Shown here piece by piece: positions 1-7,486 of a DNA stretch of 16,638 nt. How positions within the stretch are numbered: the stretch's first letter is position 1; each line of letters begins with the position of its first letter. The DNA lies in assembly GCA_900555795.1 (NCBI GenBank), contig USMP01000002.1, positions 1 to 16,638 on the forward strand, in the 5' to 3' direction. The DNA comes from an uncultured Eubacteriales bacterium (GTDB lineage Bacteria > Bacillota > Clostridia > Oscillospirales > Oscillospiraceae). The translations under genes and the position numbers were made by a program. The notes under the pieces are model-generated. The model was not told the DNA's origin. It saw only the letters and a program-made list of their open reading frames with translations, and searched no databases.

Positions 1-1
1 C

Positions 2-850
2 CTATCGCAGGGCGACCTTGCCGACGCGCTGGAGGTCAGCCGCCAGTCTGTCAGCAAATGGGAGAGCGGCGTCAGCTACCCGGAGATGGACACCCTGCTG
101 CGGCTGTGCGACCTGTTCTCCACAGATCTGGACACCCTGCTGCGGGGCGACGCCCGCCAGGCCCTGGCGGAGGATGGGGCGGGCTATGACCGGTTTATGA
201 CGGCCTTTGCCCGGAAGATCGCGGGGGCCGTGGCCGCCATCATCGCCGCCACGGGACTGGCCAGCGCCCTGAACGCCTTCGCCGTGCCGGAGGCCCTGTC
301 CGGGGCCCTGCTGCTGCTGACCGTCACCGCCGCGGTGGTGGTGCTGGTAGCCAGCGGCATTCAGTACGACAATTTCTGCCGGCGCTGGCCCACCCTCACC
401 GACTTCTACTCCCAGGCGGAGCGGGACGCCTTCCAGCAAAAATTTGTCTGGTACATGGCCGGCGGCGTGGGGGGCATCCTCTTCGGCGTGGCGCTTCTCT
501 GCCTGGCCTTCTACTTCTTTCCGGAGCGGGAGCCCTACGAATCCGCCCTTGGCGCGCTGTTCCTGTTCGTAGTGGCGGGGGCGGTGTACACCCTGATCTG
601 CGGCGGCATCCTGGAGGATAAATACCACATTGACCGCTACAACCGCCGCAACAATCCCACAGAGGAAGCCCGGGCCAAGCGGCAGCGGGCGGGAGCCGCC
701 TGCGGCGTCATCATGCTGCTGGCCACCGCCATCTATGTGGGCCTGGGGCTCAGCCGGAATATGTGGAACACCGCCTGGGTGGTATTCGCGGTGGGCGGCA
801 TCCTCTGCGGCGCCACATCCATTCTCCTGGGGCCACGGGAGGACACGTAG
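2..850 (+). CDS. XRE-family helix-turn-helix regulator with multi-pass membrane domain (5' partial)
   Basis: The reading frame is open from base 2 to a TAG at 848-850, so the start lies left of the window; 282 codons are visible. Fragment residues 1-50 are the second half of a Cro/C1 (HTH_3) domain, with the recognition-helix pattern VSRQSVSKWESG followed by YPEMDTLLRLCDLF. After a linker come about five or six hydrophobic stretches (for example the alanine/leucine-rich block encoded at ~200-360, FVWYMAGGVGGILFGVALL, LFLFVVAGAVYTLICGGI, and two near the C-terminus). The family pattern is a DNA-binding domain tethered to the membrane, common in Firmicutes as a local regulator of unknown signal. 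Internal ATGs at 86 and later would destroy the HTH, so none is the real start. The gene ends 11 bp before a strong terminator. Its target cannot be read from the sequence. Confidence 0.85.
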   Translation, partial: LSQGDLADALEVSRQSVSKWESGVSYPEMDTLLRLCDLFSTDLDTLLRGDARQALAEDGAGYDRFMTAFARKIAGAVAAIIAATGLASALNAFAVPEALSGALLLLTVTAAVVVLVASGIQYDNFCRRWPTLTDFYSQAERDAFQQKFVWYMAGGVGGILFGVALLCLAFYFFPEREPYESALGALFLFVVAGAVYTLICGGILEDKYHIDRYNRRNNPTEEARAKRQRAGAACGVIMLLATAIYVGLGLSRNMWNTAWVVFAVGGILCGATSILLGPREDT

Positions 851-861
851 GAACTGCCCGT

Positions 862-904
862 AAAAAAGCCGCGCCGCAGCGTATGGCTGCGGCGCGGCTT
901 TTTT
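862..904. terminator. Bidirectional intrinsic terminator
   Basis: A perfect 19-bp stem (left arm 862-880, right arm 886-904) closes a 5-nt loop GTATG. The arm ends are A6 on the left and T6 on the right, so a U-tract follows the GC stem on either strand. It sits between the convergent ends of the XRE regulator (850) and the 370-residue protein (916) and can serve both. Confidence 0.93.
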
Positions 905-915
905 ACGTCAACACC

Positions 916-2028
916 TTATTCCCCGGAAAAATCCTGTTCAAACTCATAGCGCTGGTCATTGGTGACAGTCACCTGCCGAATCCGGCCCACGCTGTCCGTC
1001 TCAATCAGGCACAGCAGCGCATAGTACCCCGGATAGGCGGTGTCCCCCAGCAGCAGGCAGCCCCGCCCGGCAAGGCGGGCCCCATCCTCTCCATCATCCA
1101 CACCGGTGATGCGGCCGAAATCCACATCCACGCCGCTGCTGCCGACAGCGTCCATCATTCCCTGCAGCGCGGCGATGGTCTCCTCCGCCCCCTGGACGGC
1201 AAGATCCATGTGCTCCATCCGGCACTGGCACTGGGAGTGGAGAATGGGCCGCAGCCGGCCGGCGTCCTCCGCCAGAAAAGCCTCCCGCAGACATGTCAGA
1301 TCCGGCTTCTCCCCATAGAGAATACCGGCGGCGTAATCCCCCACGGCCACATCCCCGGAGAGGACGCAGAAGGCGGACACCGTGGCGCCTACCCGGACCA
1401 GATCCTTCTGCTCCTCCGGCACCATTTCCGCCAAATGGCACAGTTCCACCGGCCCCAGGGGGGTGGCGACAACCGTGCGGATAAAGCGGGTAAGGGGCTC
1501 CATGCCGAAGTAGGTCTCCCCCACCGCCACATCCGTCACCTGGCCCTGGAGCAGCACCGTGTCCTCCTGGGCCTCCACCACGGGCTCACAGCCGTCATCG
1601 GAGTAGACCACCCGCAGGGGAAAGCCCACCACGCTCATACGCAGAGGAGTGCCAGACTTCAGCGCCGGCAGCACATCGGCGCAGACCAGGCTGACCACTG
1701 CCGTATCCTTTCCCGTCTCCCCCCGCACCAGTACCTGGCGGCTGAGAGGGTCCGCGTCCGGGGCCGTCACATCCCGCTCCACCGTCACATTCCACAGGCA
1801 CGGGGAGGCGGCATGGGTATCCATTCCCAGCAGCTGGTCCTCCCCGCTGTCCGGGTCGGGCATGGCCCTGACGACCACGGTGGCGTCCCCCACATAGCAG
1901 CGGAAGTAGTCCCCCCGGTAGCCCCGGATCCGCTGTCCCTCAGCCATGGCAAGGCTGGCCAGGCGGAATGCGTCCTCCGGCCGGGCCACCAGATCCATTA
2001 GGCCAAAATTTTCAAATTTTGCCGCCAT
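916..2028 (-). CDS. Hypothetical protein, 370 aa, family not recognised
   Basis: I do not recognise this protein. The chosen start is ATG at 2028 (MAAKFENFGLMDLV), preceded by GAGG with a 6-nt spacer; a TTG start at 2040 would add four residues and overlap the upstream gene. No signal peptide or membrane segment is visible. The composition is acidic and valine-rich, suggesting a soluble cytoplasmic protein. The N-terminal third contains GYRGDYFRCYVGDATVVV, the middle GVDVDFGRITGVDDGED-type acidic strands lie near the C-terminus, and a central stretch has many short beta-like repeats. It starts one base after the stop of the Dabb-domain gene (stop 2030-2032), so the two are almost certainly cotranscribed from the promoter at 2373-2401 and end at the terminator at 862-904. 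No function is proposed. Confidence 0.85.
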   Translation of the reverse strand: MAAKFENFGLMDLVARPEDAFRLASLAMAEGQRIRGYRGDYFRCYVGDATVVVRAMPDPDSGEDQLLGMDTHAASPCLWNVTVERDVTAPDADPLSRQVLVRGETGKDTAVVSLVCADVLPALKSGTPLRMSVVGFPLRVVYSDDGCEPVVEAQEDTVLLQGQVTDVAVGETYFGMEPLTRFIRTVVATPLGPVELCHLAEMVPEEQKDLVRVGATVSAFCVLSGDVAVGDYAAGILYGEKPDLTCLREAFLAEDAGRLRPILHSQCQCRMEHMDLAVQGAEETIAALQGMMDAVGSSGVDVDFGRITGVDDGEDGARLAGRGCLLLGDTAYPGYYALLCLIETDSVGRIRQVTVTNDQRYEFEQDFSGE

Positions 2029-2029
2029 A

Positions 2030-2311
2030 TTATACCTCAACGTCCACGGCTACCCGATCCTCCCGGATGGCCTTGCACAGCGCCGACACCGCCACATGGC
2101 GGGGGTCCTTCTTATATGCGTCCAGGTCCGCCAGGGAGTCGAAGCGGGAGATCAGCACCGCGTCGTAGTTGCCCGGCGCGCAGTTCAGCCCCACCCTCTG
2201 TTCCCGGATTTGAGGAATCACACCATAGAGGCCCCGCAGGCCCTCCAAAAACTGATCCCGCTCCTTCTCCGTGCCCGGGCGGAACTTCCACATCACGATA
2301 TGCTCAATCAT
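2030..2311 (-). CDS. Dabb (stress-responsive A/B barrel) domain protein
   Basis: A 93-residue protein starting MIEHIVMWKF, the usual opening of the Dabb/dimeric alpha-beta barrel family (PF07876 type), with the typical later motif NYDAVLISRFDSLADLDAYKKDPRH. Family members are small ferredoxin-like-fold proteins that dimerise; some are stress-induced and some are polyketide cyclases, so the substrate here is unknown. Start choice: ATG at 2311 is preceded by AAAGGAGAAGG at a good distance. An upstream in-frame extension to 2401 lacks homology and overlaps the promoter. The size is normal for the family (90-110 aa). It is the first gene of a two-gene operon with the 370-residue protein, one base apart. 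Confidence 0.9.
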   Translation of the reverse strand: MIEHIVMWKFRPGTEKERDQFLEGLRGLYGVIPQIREQRVGLNCAPGNYDAVLISRFDSLADLDAYKKDPRHVAVSALCKAIREDRVAVDVEV

Positions 2312-2372
2312 GTCCCTTCTCCTTTGTCCAATGATTGCCGCCGCCGTGCGGCCTTTGCAAATTGATGCCCCT

Positions 2373-2401
2373 ATTATATCGGTTCCCCGGGAAAAAAGCA
2401 A
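2373..2401 (-). promoter_or_regulatory. Promoter of the Dabb operon
   Basis: On the minus strand a -35 box TTGCTT (2396-2401) and a perfect -10 box TATAAT (2373-2378) are separated by 17 nt. The expected start of transcription is near 2366, giving a leader of about 55 nt before the ATG at 2311. Confidence 0.75.
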
Positions 2402-2443
2402 CTGCCTGGATACAGTCTCCGCCCGCCCCCTCCCCCCTGCAGG

Positions 2444-2483
2444 AAAAAAGCCGGCGCAGCCTCTTGACTGCGCCGGCTTTTTT
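2444..2483 (-). terminator. Intrinsic terminator of the nucleoside importer operon
   Basis: A perfect 16-bp stem (2444-2459 with 2468-2483) and an 8-nt loop; the left arm begins A6, so a U6 tract follows the stem on the minus strand. It lies 13 bp past the stop of the BMP lipoprotein gene and separates it from the Dabb operon promoter. Confidence 0.92.
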
Positions 2484-2496
2484 CGATATGCAGTGG

Positions 2497-3561
2497 TTAC
2501 TTCATAAACGTGCCGTCAATCATCTGCTGGATGTACGTCTGGTACTGCTCCTGCTTCTCAGCGGGCACCAGGTCGCTGACCGCGCCGGCGGACAGGGCGC
2601 CGTTCTGCAGCGTGCCGTAGATCACCTCGCCGCCGAAGGTGCCGTCTTCAACGGCCTTCATACACAGCCCCACCATGGAGGAGTTATCCGTCACCTGGCT
2701 GCCGATAATGCACTCGTTCTGGCCCAGAAGGTCTGCGGGCTGGGCGATGTCGTAGACCTTCACGGCGCCGGAGGCGGCGTTGGCCTCGTCAATGGCCTGG
2801 CGGGCGCCGGAGTCAACTGCGGAGGCGTCACCGAAGAACACATCAGCCCCCTGGTCCATCATGGCCTTGGCGAACTCAATGCCCTTATCGCTGGCAGAGA
2901 AGGAATTGGAGTAGACGATGTCCAGAGTCTGCACTGTCTTGCCCGTCTGCTCGCCCACATAGGCGGCAGCCTCCCGATAGCCCTCATACTTGCCCTTGGT
3001 GGTATCCAGTTCCATGCCGCCGATAAAGGCGATCACGCCGCTCTCCGTCATAAGGCCCGCCAGGGCTCCGGCAATCCAGCCAACCTGCTGGGCATTGGGC
3101 AGCAGGGACGTCACATTGCCATTTTTCGCCTGGGCGGGGGTCCCCTCGCCGCCGTTGAGCAGGGCGAAGGCAATGTCGGGATACTCCTCGGCAGCCTGAA
3201 GCACCGCGTCCGTGTACTGGTTGCCGGGGGCATAAATCAGGTCATAGCCCAGATCGCAGTAGGAGACAATGGTATCGTAGTAGGCGGACTGATCAATACT
3301 GTCGGACACATCGGTCTGCCATCCGTTCGCCTCAGCGGCGTCCATCATGGCGTTGTAGCAGCTCATGCCCCAGCCGCCGTCGGAGATGCTGGAATCGCAG
3401 ATCATCGCTACCTTGTAGGTCTTGCCGTCGCCTGCGGCGTTATCGCCGCCCGCCCCATTTCCGCCGCCGGAACCGCCGGCGTTGCCGTTGCCGGTGCCGC
3501 CGCAGGCTGCCAGAGCCAGCGTCATAGCCAAAGCAAGCATCAGAGCCAAACACTTCTTCAT
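2497..3561 (-). CDS. nupN: BMP-family (PnrA-like) nucleoside-binding lipoprotein of ABC importer
   Basis: A 354-residue extracytoplasmic solute-binding protein. The N-terminus MKKCLALMLALA leads to a lipobox LAAC with Cys20 as the predicted lipidation site, followed by a Gly/Asn-rich linker. Family landmarks in order: a first strand VAMICDSSISDGGWGMSC (~40 residues after the Cys), YDLIYAPGNQYTDAV, GVIAFIGGMELDTTKGKYEGY, and DVFFGDASAVDSGARQAI. BMP/PnrA proteins bind purine or mixed nucleosides for ABC uptake. The start is ATG at 3561, with AAGGAGG seven to nine bases upstream; a start at 3582 has no comparable site. It is the last gene of the importer operon, 79 nt after the second permease, whereas in most Firmicutes loci the binding protein comes first. 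Substrate specificity is inferred from family and from the linked guanine deaminase. Confidence 0.93.
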   Translation of the reverse strand: MKKCLALMLALAMTLALAACGGTGNGNAGGSGGGNGAGGDNAAGDGKTYKVAMICDSSISDGGWGMSCYNAMMDAAEANGWQTDVSDSIDQSAYYDTIVSYCDLGYDLIYAPGNQYTDAVLQAAEEYPDIAFALLNGGEGTPAQAKNGNVTSLLPNAQQVGWIAGALAGLMTESGVIAFIGGMELDTTKGKYEGYREAAAYVGEQTGKTVQTLDIVYSNSFSASDKGIEFAKAMMDQGADVFFGDASAVDSGARQAIDEANAASGAVKVYDIAQPADLLGQNECIIGSQVTDNSSMVGLCMKAVEDGTFGGEVIYGTLQNGALSAGAVSDLVPAEKQEQYQTYIQQMIDGTFMK

Positions 3562-3607
3562 TTGAAATCCTCCTTCATTCATCCGTTTTGTTTCTACAAC
3601 ATATATC

Positions 3608-3633
3608 TGACAGCGGGAATCTCCTGCCTGTCA
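3608..3633 (-). promoter_or_regulatory. Hairpin in the gap before the binding-protein gene
   Basis: In the 79-nt gap between permease and lipoprotein genes there is an inverted repeat TGACAG/CTGTCA (3608-3613 with 3628-3633), extended by three inner pairs across an internal loop. There is no U-tract, so it is not an obvious terminator. It could be an mRNA 5' stabiliser or processing site allowing more of the binding protein than of the permeases. No good -10 box was found at proper spacing from the TTGACA that overlaps it. Confidence 0.35.
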
Positions 3634-3640
3634 ACACCTG

Positions 3641-4573
3641 TTACCGTTCCTCCCGGCGGTAGGGCTTGCCGGAGCCCTTGGGCCCGGCTTTCTTCATGCC
3701 AATGGCCGCCAGCACCGCTACCGTAGCCAGGTAAGGGATCATCTGGAAAAACTGGTAGGGAATGCCGGAGGAAGTCACCTGGAGCCGGATCTGCAGCGCG
3801 TCACAGAAACCGAAGAAGAGGCAGGCCAGCAGCACACCGCCGGCACTCCAGCGGCCGAAGATCACCGCCGCCAGGGCAATAAAGCCCCGCCCGGCCACGT
3901 TGCCGTCCACATAGGTCGTGGTATAGCAGGTGGTGAGGTAGGCCCCGCCCATCCCCGCCAGCGCGCCGCAGATGACACTGGCTACGTACTTGACACCCAC
4001 CACGTTGACACCCAACGTGGCGGCAGCCTTGGGGTGCTCACCCACGGCCTTGTAGCTTAGACCCGACTTGGTCTTATTGAAATAGACAGCGGTGACAATC
4101 ACCAGGCCATAGGCCAGGTACACCATAGGGGTCTGGTCCAGCAGCAGCTTCACCAGGAAATGATGGGAGGAGATGCCCAGGTGGGAGGCCAGGGTGCCCA
4201 TAAGGGCCACCTGCACCAGTTCAGACCCGGCGCCGAAATACACCCGGTAGATAAACGCCGCCAGAGCCGGGGCAAAGATATTGATGGCCATACCGTAGAC
4301 GATCTGCTCCGCACACAGGTCAATGGTGGCGTAGGCGTAGATCATATTCACCAGAACGCCCACCGCTGCCCCGGCCAGAACCCCCAGCAGGGGGCTGCCG
4401 GTGATGAGGCTGACCAGAAAGCCCGCCAGAGAGCCGATGGCGGCCAGCCCCTCAATGCCGATATGCACCAGTCCCGCCCTCTGTGAGTAGAGTTCCGCCA
4501 GAGAAAGAAAGATCAGGGGCGTGGCCATGCGGGCGCTGGCCAGGAGCAAATTGGAAACAAACGTCCAGTCCAT
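3641..4573 (-). CDS. nupQ: BMP-type nucleoside ABC transporter permease (second)
   Basis: A 310-residue integral membrane protein of the BPD_transp_2 type. The hallmark GLVHIGIEGLAAIG lies at residues ~34-47, equivalent to the N-I-G-x-E-G motif of this permease family. EQIVYGMAINIFAPALAAF lies at ~89-107, and a cytoplasmic coupling loop GLSYKAVGEHPKAAATLG precedes GRGFIALAAVIFGRW. About eight to nine hydrophobic segments are visible. The length matches B. subtilis YufQ/NupQ (~319 aa). The ATG (4573) directly abuts the stop of the preceding permease (4574-4576), so translation is probably coupled. It pairs with the 365-residue permease and the double ATPase to form the nucleoside import channel in the cytoplasmic membrane. 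The symbol follows the B. subtilis guanosine transporter; orthology is inferred. Confidence 0.92.
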   Translation of the reverse strand: MDWTFVSNLLLASARMATPLIFLSLAELYSQRAGLVHIGIEGLAAIGSLAGFLVSLITGSPLLGVLAGAAVGVLVNMIYAYATIDLCAEQIVYGMAINIFAPALAAFIYRVYFGAGSELVQVALMGTLASHLGISSHHFLVKLLLDQTPMVYLAYGLVIVTAVYFNKTKSGLSYKAVGEHPKAAATLGVNVVGVKYVASVICGALAGMGGAYLTTCYTTTYVDGNVAGRGFIALAAVIFGRWSAGGVLLACLFFGFCDALQIRLQVTSSGIPYQFFQMIPYLATVAVLAAIGMKKAGPKGSGKPYRREER

Positions 4574-5671
4574 TTACTTGCCCTCCTTTTTCCCGAACCA
4601 CTTCTGTACCAATGTGCGGAACTGGGGCAGCTTTACCAGGGCCATGCCCGCCACGGCGAACACGATAACCATGGCCTGAATCATATCCGACACACTGGTG
4701 GGTACCCCGGTAGCCGCCTGCATGGTGGTGGATCCCACCCGCAGCGCGGCAAAGAAGACGGCCACCACCACGGTGGCAATGGGGTGCAGCTGACCGATCA
4801 GCGCCATGGCCACACCGTCAAACCCGTAGCCCGCGGCAAAGCCATTGATAAGCCGGTACTGAGCGCCCAGCAGTTCCGCCCCGCCCCCCAGGCCCGCGAT
4901 GGCCCCGGAGACCACGAAGCTGAAGAGAATGTAGCGCTTGACCGCAAAGCCATTGAACTGGGCCGCCGTCATATTCAGGCCCACCGCCCGCAGCTGGAAC
5001 CCCTTTGAGGTGTAAAACAGGAAGTAGTAGATGGCCGCCCCCAGCAACAGGGCGATCAAAAGGGCCGTAGTACACCGCAGGCTGAAAAGGCGGCTCAGCT
5101 TGCTCTCATCCGGCACCGACACAGTCTGCGGGACGCTGCCGTCCCGCAGCCAGTTGGTGTAAACCACGCCCATGAAGAGGGTGGCCACATAGTTGAGCAT
5201 GATGGAAATTATCATCTCGTTCTGGCCCCGGTAGACCTTCAGCAGGCCCGGAATCAGTGCCCAGAGGCCGCCGACCAGCGCCCCTGCCGTCAGGCACAGC
5301 GCCATGGCGGGCAGGCCGGTGAGCCCGCTCTGGGTGGCGATGTAGCAGCAGATAACGGAGCCCATGATGAACTGGCCCTCGCCTCCTAGGTTAAACACAC
5401 CGCACCGATAGGCAAAGCAGGCGCAGAGGCCCGTGAAAATCAGCGGCGTGGCCCGGGCCAGGGTGGTGCCCACATTCCGCAGGCTGCCAAAAGCGCCAAT
5501 CCACAGGGACTGGAGCGCCGTCAGCGGGTTCGCCCCCAGGGCCACCATGATGACGCAGCCAATGAGGAAGGCCAGTACCACGGACAGAACCGGCACCGCC
5601 AGATTCAAGAGTCTGGCCGCACCAACGCCGCCCTCTCTCCGGCGGGTGGGGCGCGCTTGCATCTCTCCCAT
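4574..5671 (-). CDS. nupP: BMP-type nucleoside ABC transporter permease (first)
   Basis: A 365-residue inner-membrane permease of the BPD_transp_2 family. Motifs: FNLGGEGQF at 93-101 (the N-x-G-x-E-G-Q signature), NEMIISIMLNYVA at 151-163, the coupling-loop segment GFQLRAVGLNMTAAQFNG at ~224-241, and GYGFDGVAMALIGQ at 281-294. A basic N-terminus (residues 5-13, rich in Arg) precedes the first membrane segment. Its length is close to B. subtilis YufP/NupP (348 aa). Start: ATG at 5671 lies behind an AGAGGGGGGAT stretch; ATG at 5662 (residue 4) is an alternative preceded by GGGAGAG. The gene begins 15 nt after the ATPase stop and abuts the next permease with no gap, so it sits in one operon with both. 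Confidence 0.92.
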   Translation of the reverse strand: MGEMQARPTRRREGGVGAARLLNLAVPVLSVVLAFLIGCVIMVALGANPLTALQSLWIGAFGSLRNVGTTLARATPLIFTGLCACFAYRCGVFNLGGEGQFIMGSVICCYIATQSGLTGLPAMALCLTAGALVGGLWALIPGLLKVYRGQNEMIISIMLNYVATLFMGVVYTNWLRDGSVPQTVSVPDESKLSRLFSLRCTTALLIALLLGAAIYYFLFYTSKGFQLRAVGLNMTAAQFNGFAVKRYILFSFVVSGAIAGLGGGAELLGAQYRLINGFAAGYGFDGVAMALIGQLHPIATVVVAVFFAALRVGSTTMQAATGVPTSVSDMIQAMVIVFAVAGMALVKLPQFRTLVQKWFGKKEGK

Positions 5672-5686
5672 ATCTATCCCCCCTCT

Positions 5687-7195
5687 TTATTTGCCGGCCA
5701 TGGCCAGGCTGATCTCCTCGATGGGCGGGTTCTTCCCCGCGTACTCACCCATGATCTGCCCCTCAAACATCACCAGAATGCGGTCCGACATCTCCAGAAT
5801 CTCGTCAAAGTCGGCGCTGATCAGGAGCACGGCGCAGCCGGCGTCCCGGGCCTCGATCATAGTGTCATGGACGTAGCGGGTGGCGCCGATGTCCAGCCCC
5901 CGGGTGGGGTGGACGGCGATGAGCAGGTCCGGCTTGGCCTCCAGCTCCCGGGCCAGAATGATTTTCTGCTGATTGCCGCCGGAGAGGCTGCGGGCCTCCT
6001 GCTCCACGCTGGCGCAGCGGATATCGTACTTTTTCTGCATCTCCAGCGCATAGTCCCGCATGGCCTTTTTCTTTAGAAAGAGTCCGCCTCCGGCGCTGAA
6101 GCGGCTCTCACCCGTAGATTTCAGCAGCAGATTCTCCTTTACGCTCATATCCCCCACCAGGCCCATCCTGTTCCGGTCCTCGGGAATGTGGCTCACGCCC
6201 TCCATGATAAAGGCCTGGGGCATAAATTTCGCCACCTTGCTGTCCTTCAGATCCACCTCACCGGCGTCCGGAGCGATGACGCCGGTAATAAGCTGGGCCA
6301 GCTGGCCCTGGCCGTTGCCGTCCACCCCGGCAATGCCCACAATTTCCCCGCCGCCGATGGTGAGGGATACGTCGTTCAGTCCGCTGTGCTTGGCGGACTT
6401 GTTGTAGTCCACGTGCCGCAGGCTGGCCACGCACCGGCCCGGCTGTTCCCGCTTCTCATACTGGGAGGGGGCCAGTTCCCGGCCGATCATCAGGTTGGCC
6501 AGTTCCTGGCCGCTGGTATCGGCCCGGTTCAGGGTGCATACCGTCTGTCCGGCCCGCAGGATGGTGATGCGGTCGGAGATACGCAGCACCTCCCGCATTT
6601 TGTGGCTGATGAAGATGACGCTCTTGTTCTCCTCCTTCAGCTTCTCAATGATGGAGAACAGGCCCTCCACCTCCATATCCGTAAGGGCAGCGGTAGGCTC
6701 GTCCAGCACCAGGAGTTCCGCCCCGCGGTACAGGGCCTTGAGAATCTCCACCCGCTGCTGCTCGCCCACGGAGATGTCGGTAATCACTTTATTCAGCTGT
6801 ACATCCAGGCCATACTTCTCGGCCAGAGCCACGATCTCCCGCTCCATCTCCTCCCGCCGGATGAAAATACCGCCGGTGTGCTTATCCCCCAGGATGATAT
6901 TCTCAAACACCGTCATAGCCTCCACCAGCATGAAATGCTGATGGACCATGCCGATGCCCAGCTGCACCGCCCGGGCGGGAGAATCGATGCGCACCCGCTT
7001 CCCACCCAGGAAAATCTCTCCCTCCGTGGGTTGGTAGAGGCCCACCAGCACGTTCATCAGCGTGCTCTTTCCCGCGCCGTTTTCTCCAAGCAGCGTATGT
7101 ACCTCGCCCCGGCGGACATTCAGATTGATATCCCGGTTGGCAAGCACATCCCCAAAGCGCTTGGTAATGTGCTCCATGCGCAAGATCTCTTCCAT
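5687..7195 (-). CDS. nupO: BMP-type nucleoside ABC transporter ATP-binding protein (double ABC cassette)
   Basis: A 502-residue protein with two fused ABC domains. Domain 1: Walker A GENGAGKST (37-45), Q-loop region GMVHQHFML, signature SVGEQQ (142-147), Walker B LLVLDEP (161-167), H-loop FISHK. Domain 2 has a degenerate Walker A GVDGNGQGQ (290-298), signature LSGGNQQ (404-410) and LLIAVHPTRGLD (424-435) in place of a standard Walker B. This asymmetry is typical of simple-sugar and BMP-nucleoside importers, where one site is catalytically weak. Start: ATG at 7195 is nine bases from GGGAG. ATG at 7204 touches the SD, and the longer frame to 7267 runs into the leader. It is the first gene of the importer set, preceded by its own promoter and a ~133-nt structured leader, downstream of guaD. 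Confidence 0.94.
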   Translation of the reverse strand: MEEILRMEHITKRFGDVLANRDINLNVRRGEVHTLLGENGAGKSTLMNVLVGLYQPTEGEIFLGGKRVRIDSPARAVQLGIGMVHQHFMLVEAMTVFENIILGDKHTGGIFIRREEMEREIVALAEKYGLDVQLNKVITDISVGEQQRVEILKALYRGAELLVLDEPTAALTDMEVEGLFSIIEKLKEENKSVIFISHKMREVLRISDRITILRAGQTVCTLNRADTSGQELANLMIGRELAPSQYEKREQPGRCVASLRHVDYNKSAKHSGLNDVSLTIGGGEIVGIAGVDGNGQGQLAQLITGVIAPDAGEVDLKDSKVAKFMPQAFIMEGVSHIPEDRNRMGLVGDMSVKENLLLKSTGESRFSAGGGLFLKKKAMRDYALEMQKKYDIRCASVEQEARSLSGGNQQKIILARELEAKPDLLIAVHPTRGLDIGATRYVHDTMIEARDAGCAVLLISADFDEILEMSDRILVMFEGQIMGEYAGKNPPIEEISLAMAGK

Positions 7196-7328
7196 GGCCG
7201 GCATCTCCCCTTTCCCTGTCTGCACCGCAAAAATGCGGCGGAAGACGGCACAGACGGTATGGACCATATGCCGTCGGGTCGTCTCCCTGGTATGTCGCAG
7301 GATAGCGGTTTCCCGCGTTCCACTCTAT
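7196..7328 (-). promoter_or_regulatory. Structured 5' leader of the nucleoside importer genes
   Basis: The predicted transcript from ~7328 to the ATG at 7195 is unusually rich in pairing. Candidate helices (plus-strand positions): GACGG/CCGTC (7271-7275 with 7253-7257) capped by UAUG/CAUA (7265-7268 with 7258-7261); a competing 7-bp helix 7269-7275 with 7244-7250; a helix 7251-7255 with 7218-7222 enclosing a hairpin CCGCA-UUUU-UGCGG (7225-7238). The first and third compete for 7253-7255, and the second and third would form a pseudoknot. No U-tract follows, so any control would act on translation or mRNA stability. It does not match the purine aptamer or other riboswitch consensus I could recall. 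Confidence 0.45.
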
Positions 7329-7334
7329 ATGTAT

Positions 7335-7362
7335 AGGATACCTTGTTTTCCGCCAATGTCAA
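7335..7362 (-). promoter_or_regulatory. Internal promoter for the nucleoside importer genes
   Basis: The minus strand has a consensus -35 TTGACA (7357-7362) and a -10 TATCCT (7335-7340) with a 16-nt spacer, in an AT-rich island (run of A/T just upstream). It lies between guaD and the ATPase gene, so importer genes can be transcribed independently of the guanine riboswitch. A TATACA five bases downstream is too far from the -35 to be the main -10. Confidence 0.6.
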
Positions 7363-7463
7363 GAATTTTTTTGTGCTAACCTTCCAAATTTTTAGCCAGC
7401 TGCATGGGTGCGAAGCAAATCGGCACGCTTGCCCATCCCCGGGTACCGGTAGTCGGCAGGGAT

Positions 7464-7481
7464 GAAAAACCGTTCCCCGGC
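7464..7481 (-). terminator. Possible weak terminator after guaD
   Basis: Six bases after the guaD stop the minus strand reads AGCCG, loop GGGAA, CGGTT, then TTT. The stem is only 5 bp with a G-U pair, so termination would be partial at best. Confidence 0.25.
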
Positions 7482-7486
7482 TCCCT

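Noticed and set aside
763..2001. Long plus-strand open frame opposite the 370-residue protein
   Set aside because: Low-complexity His/Gln/Arg-rich translation typical of a GC-rich antisense shadow; no ribosome binding site; the minus frame has operon context.
2335..3726. Long plus-strand open frame opposite the BMP lipoprotein gene
   Set aside because: Antisense shadow of a clear lipoprotein with lipobox and family motifs.
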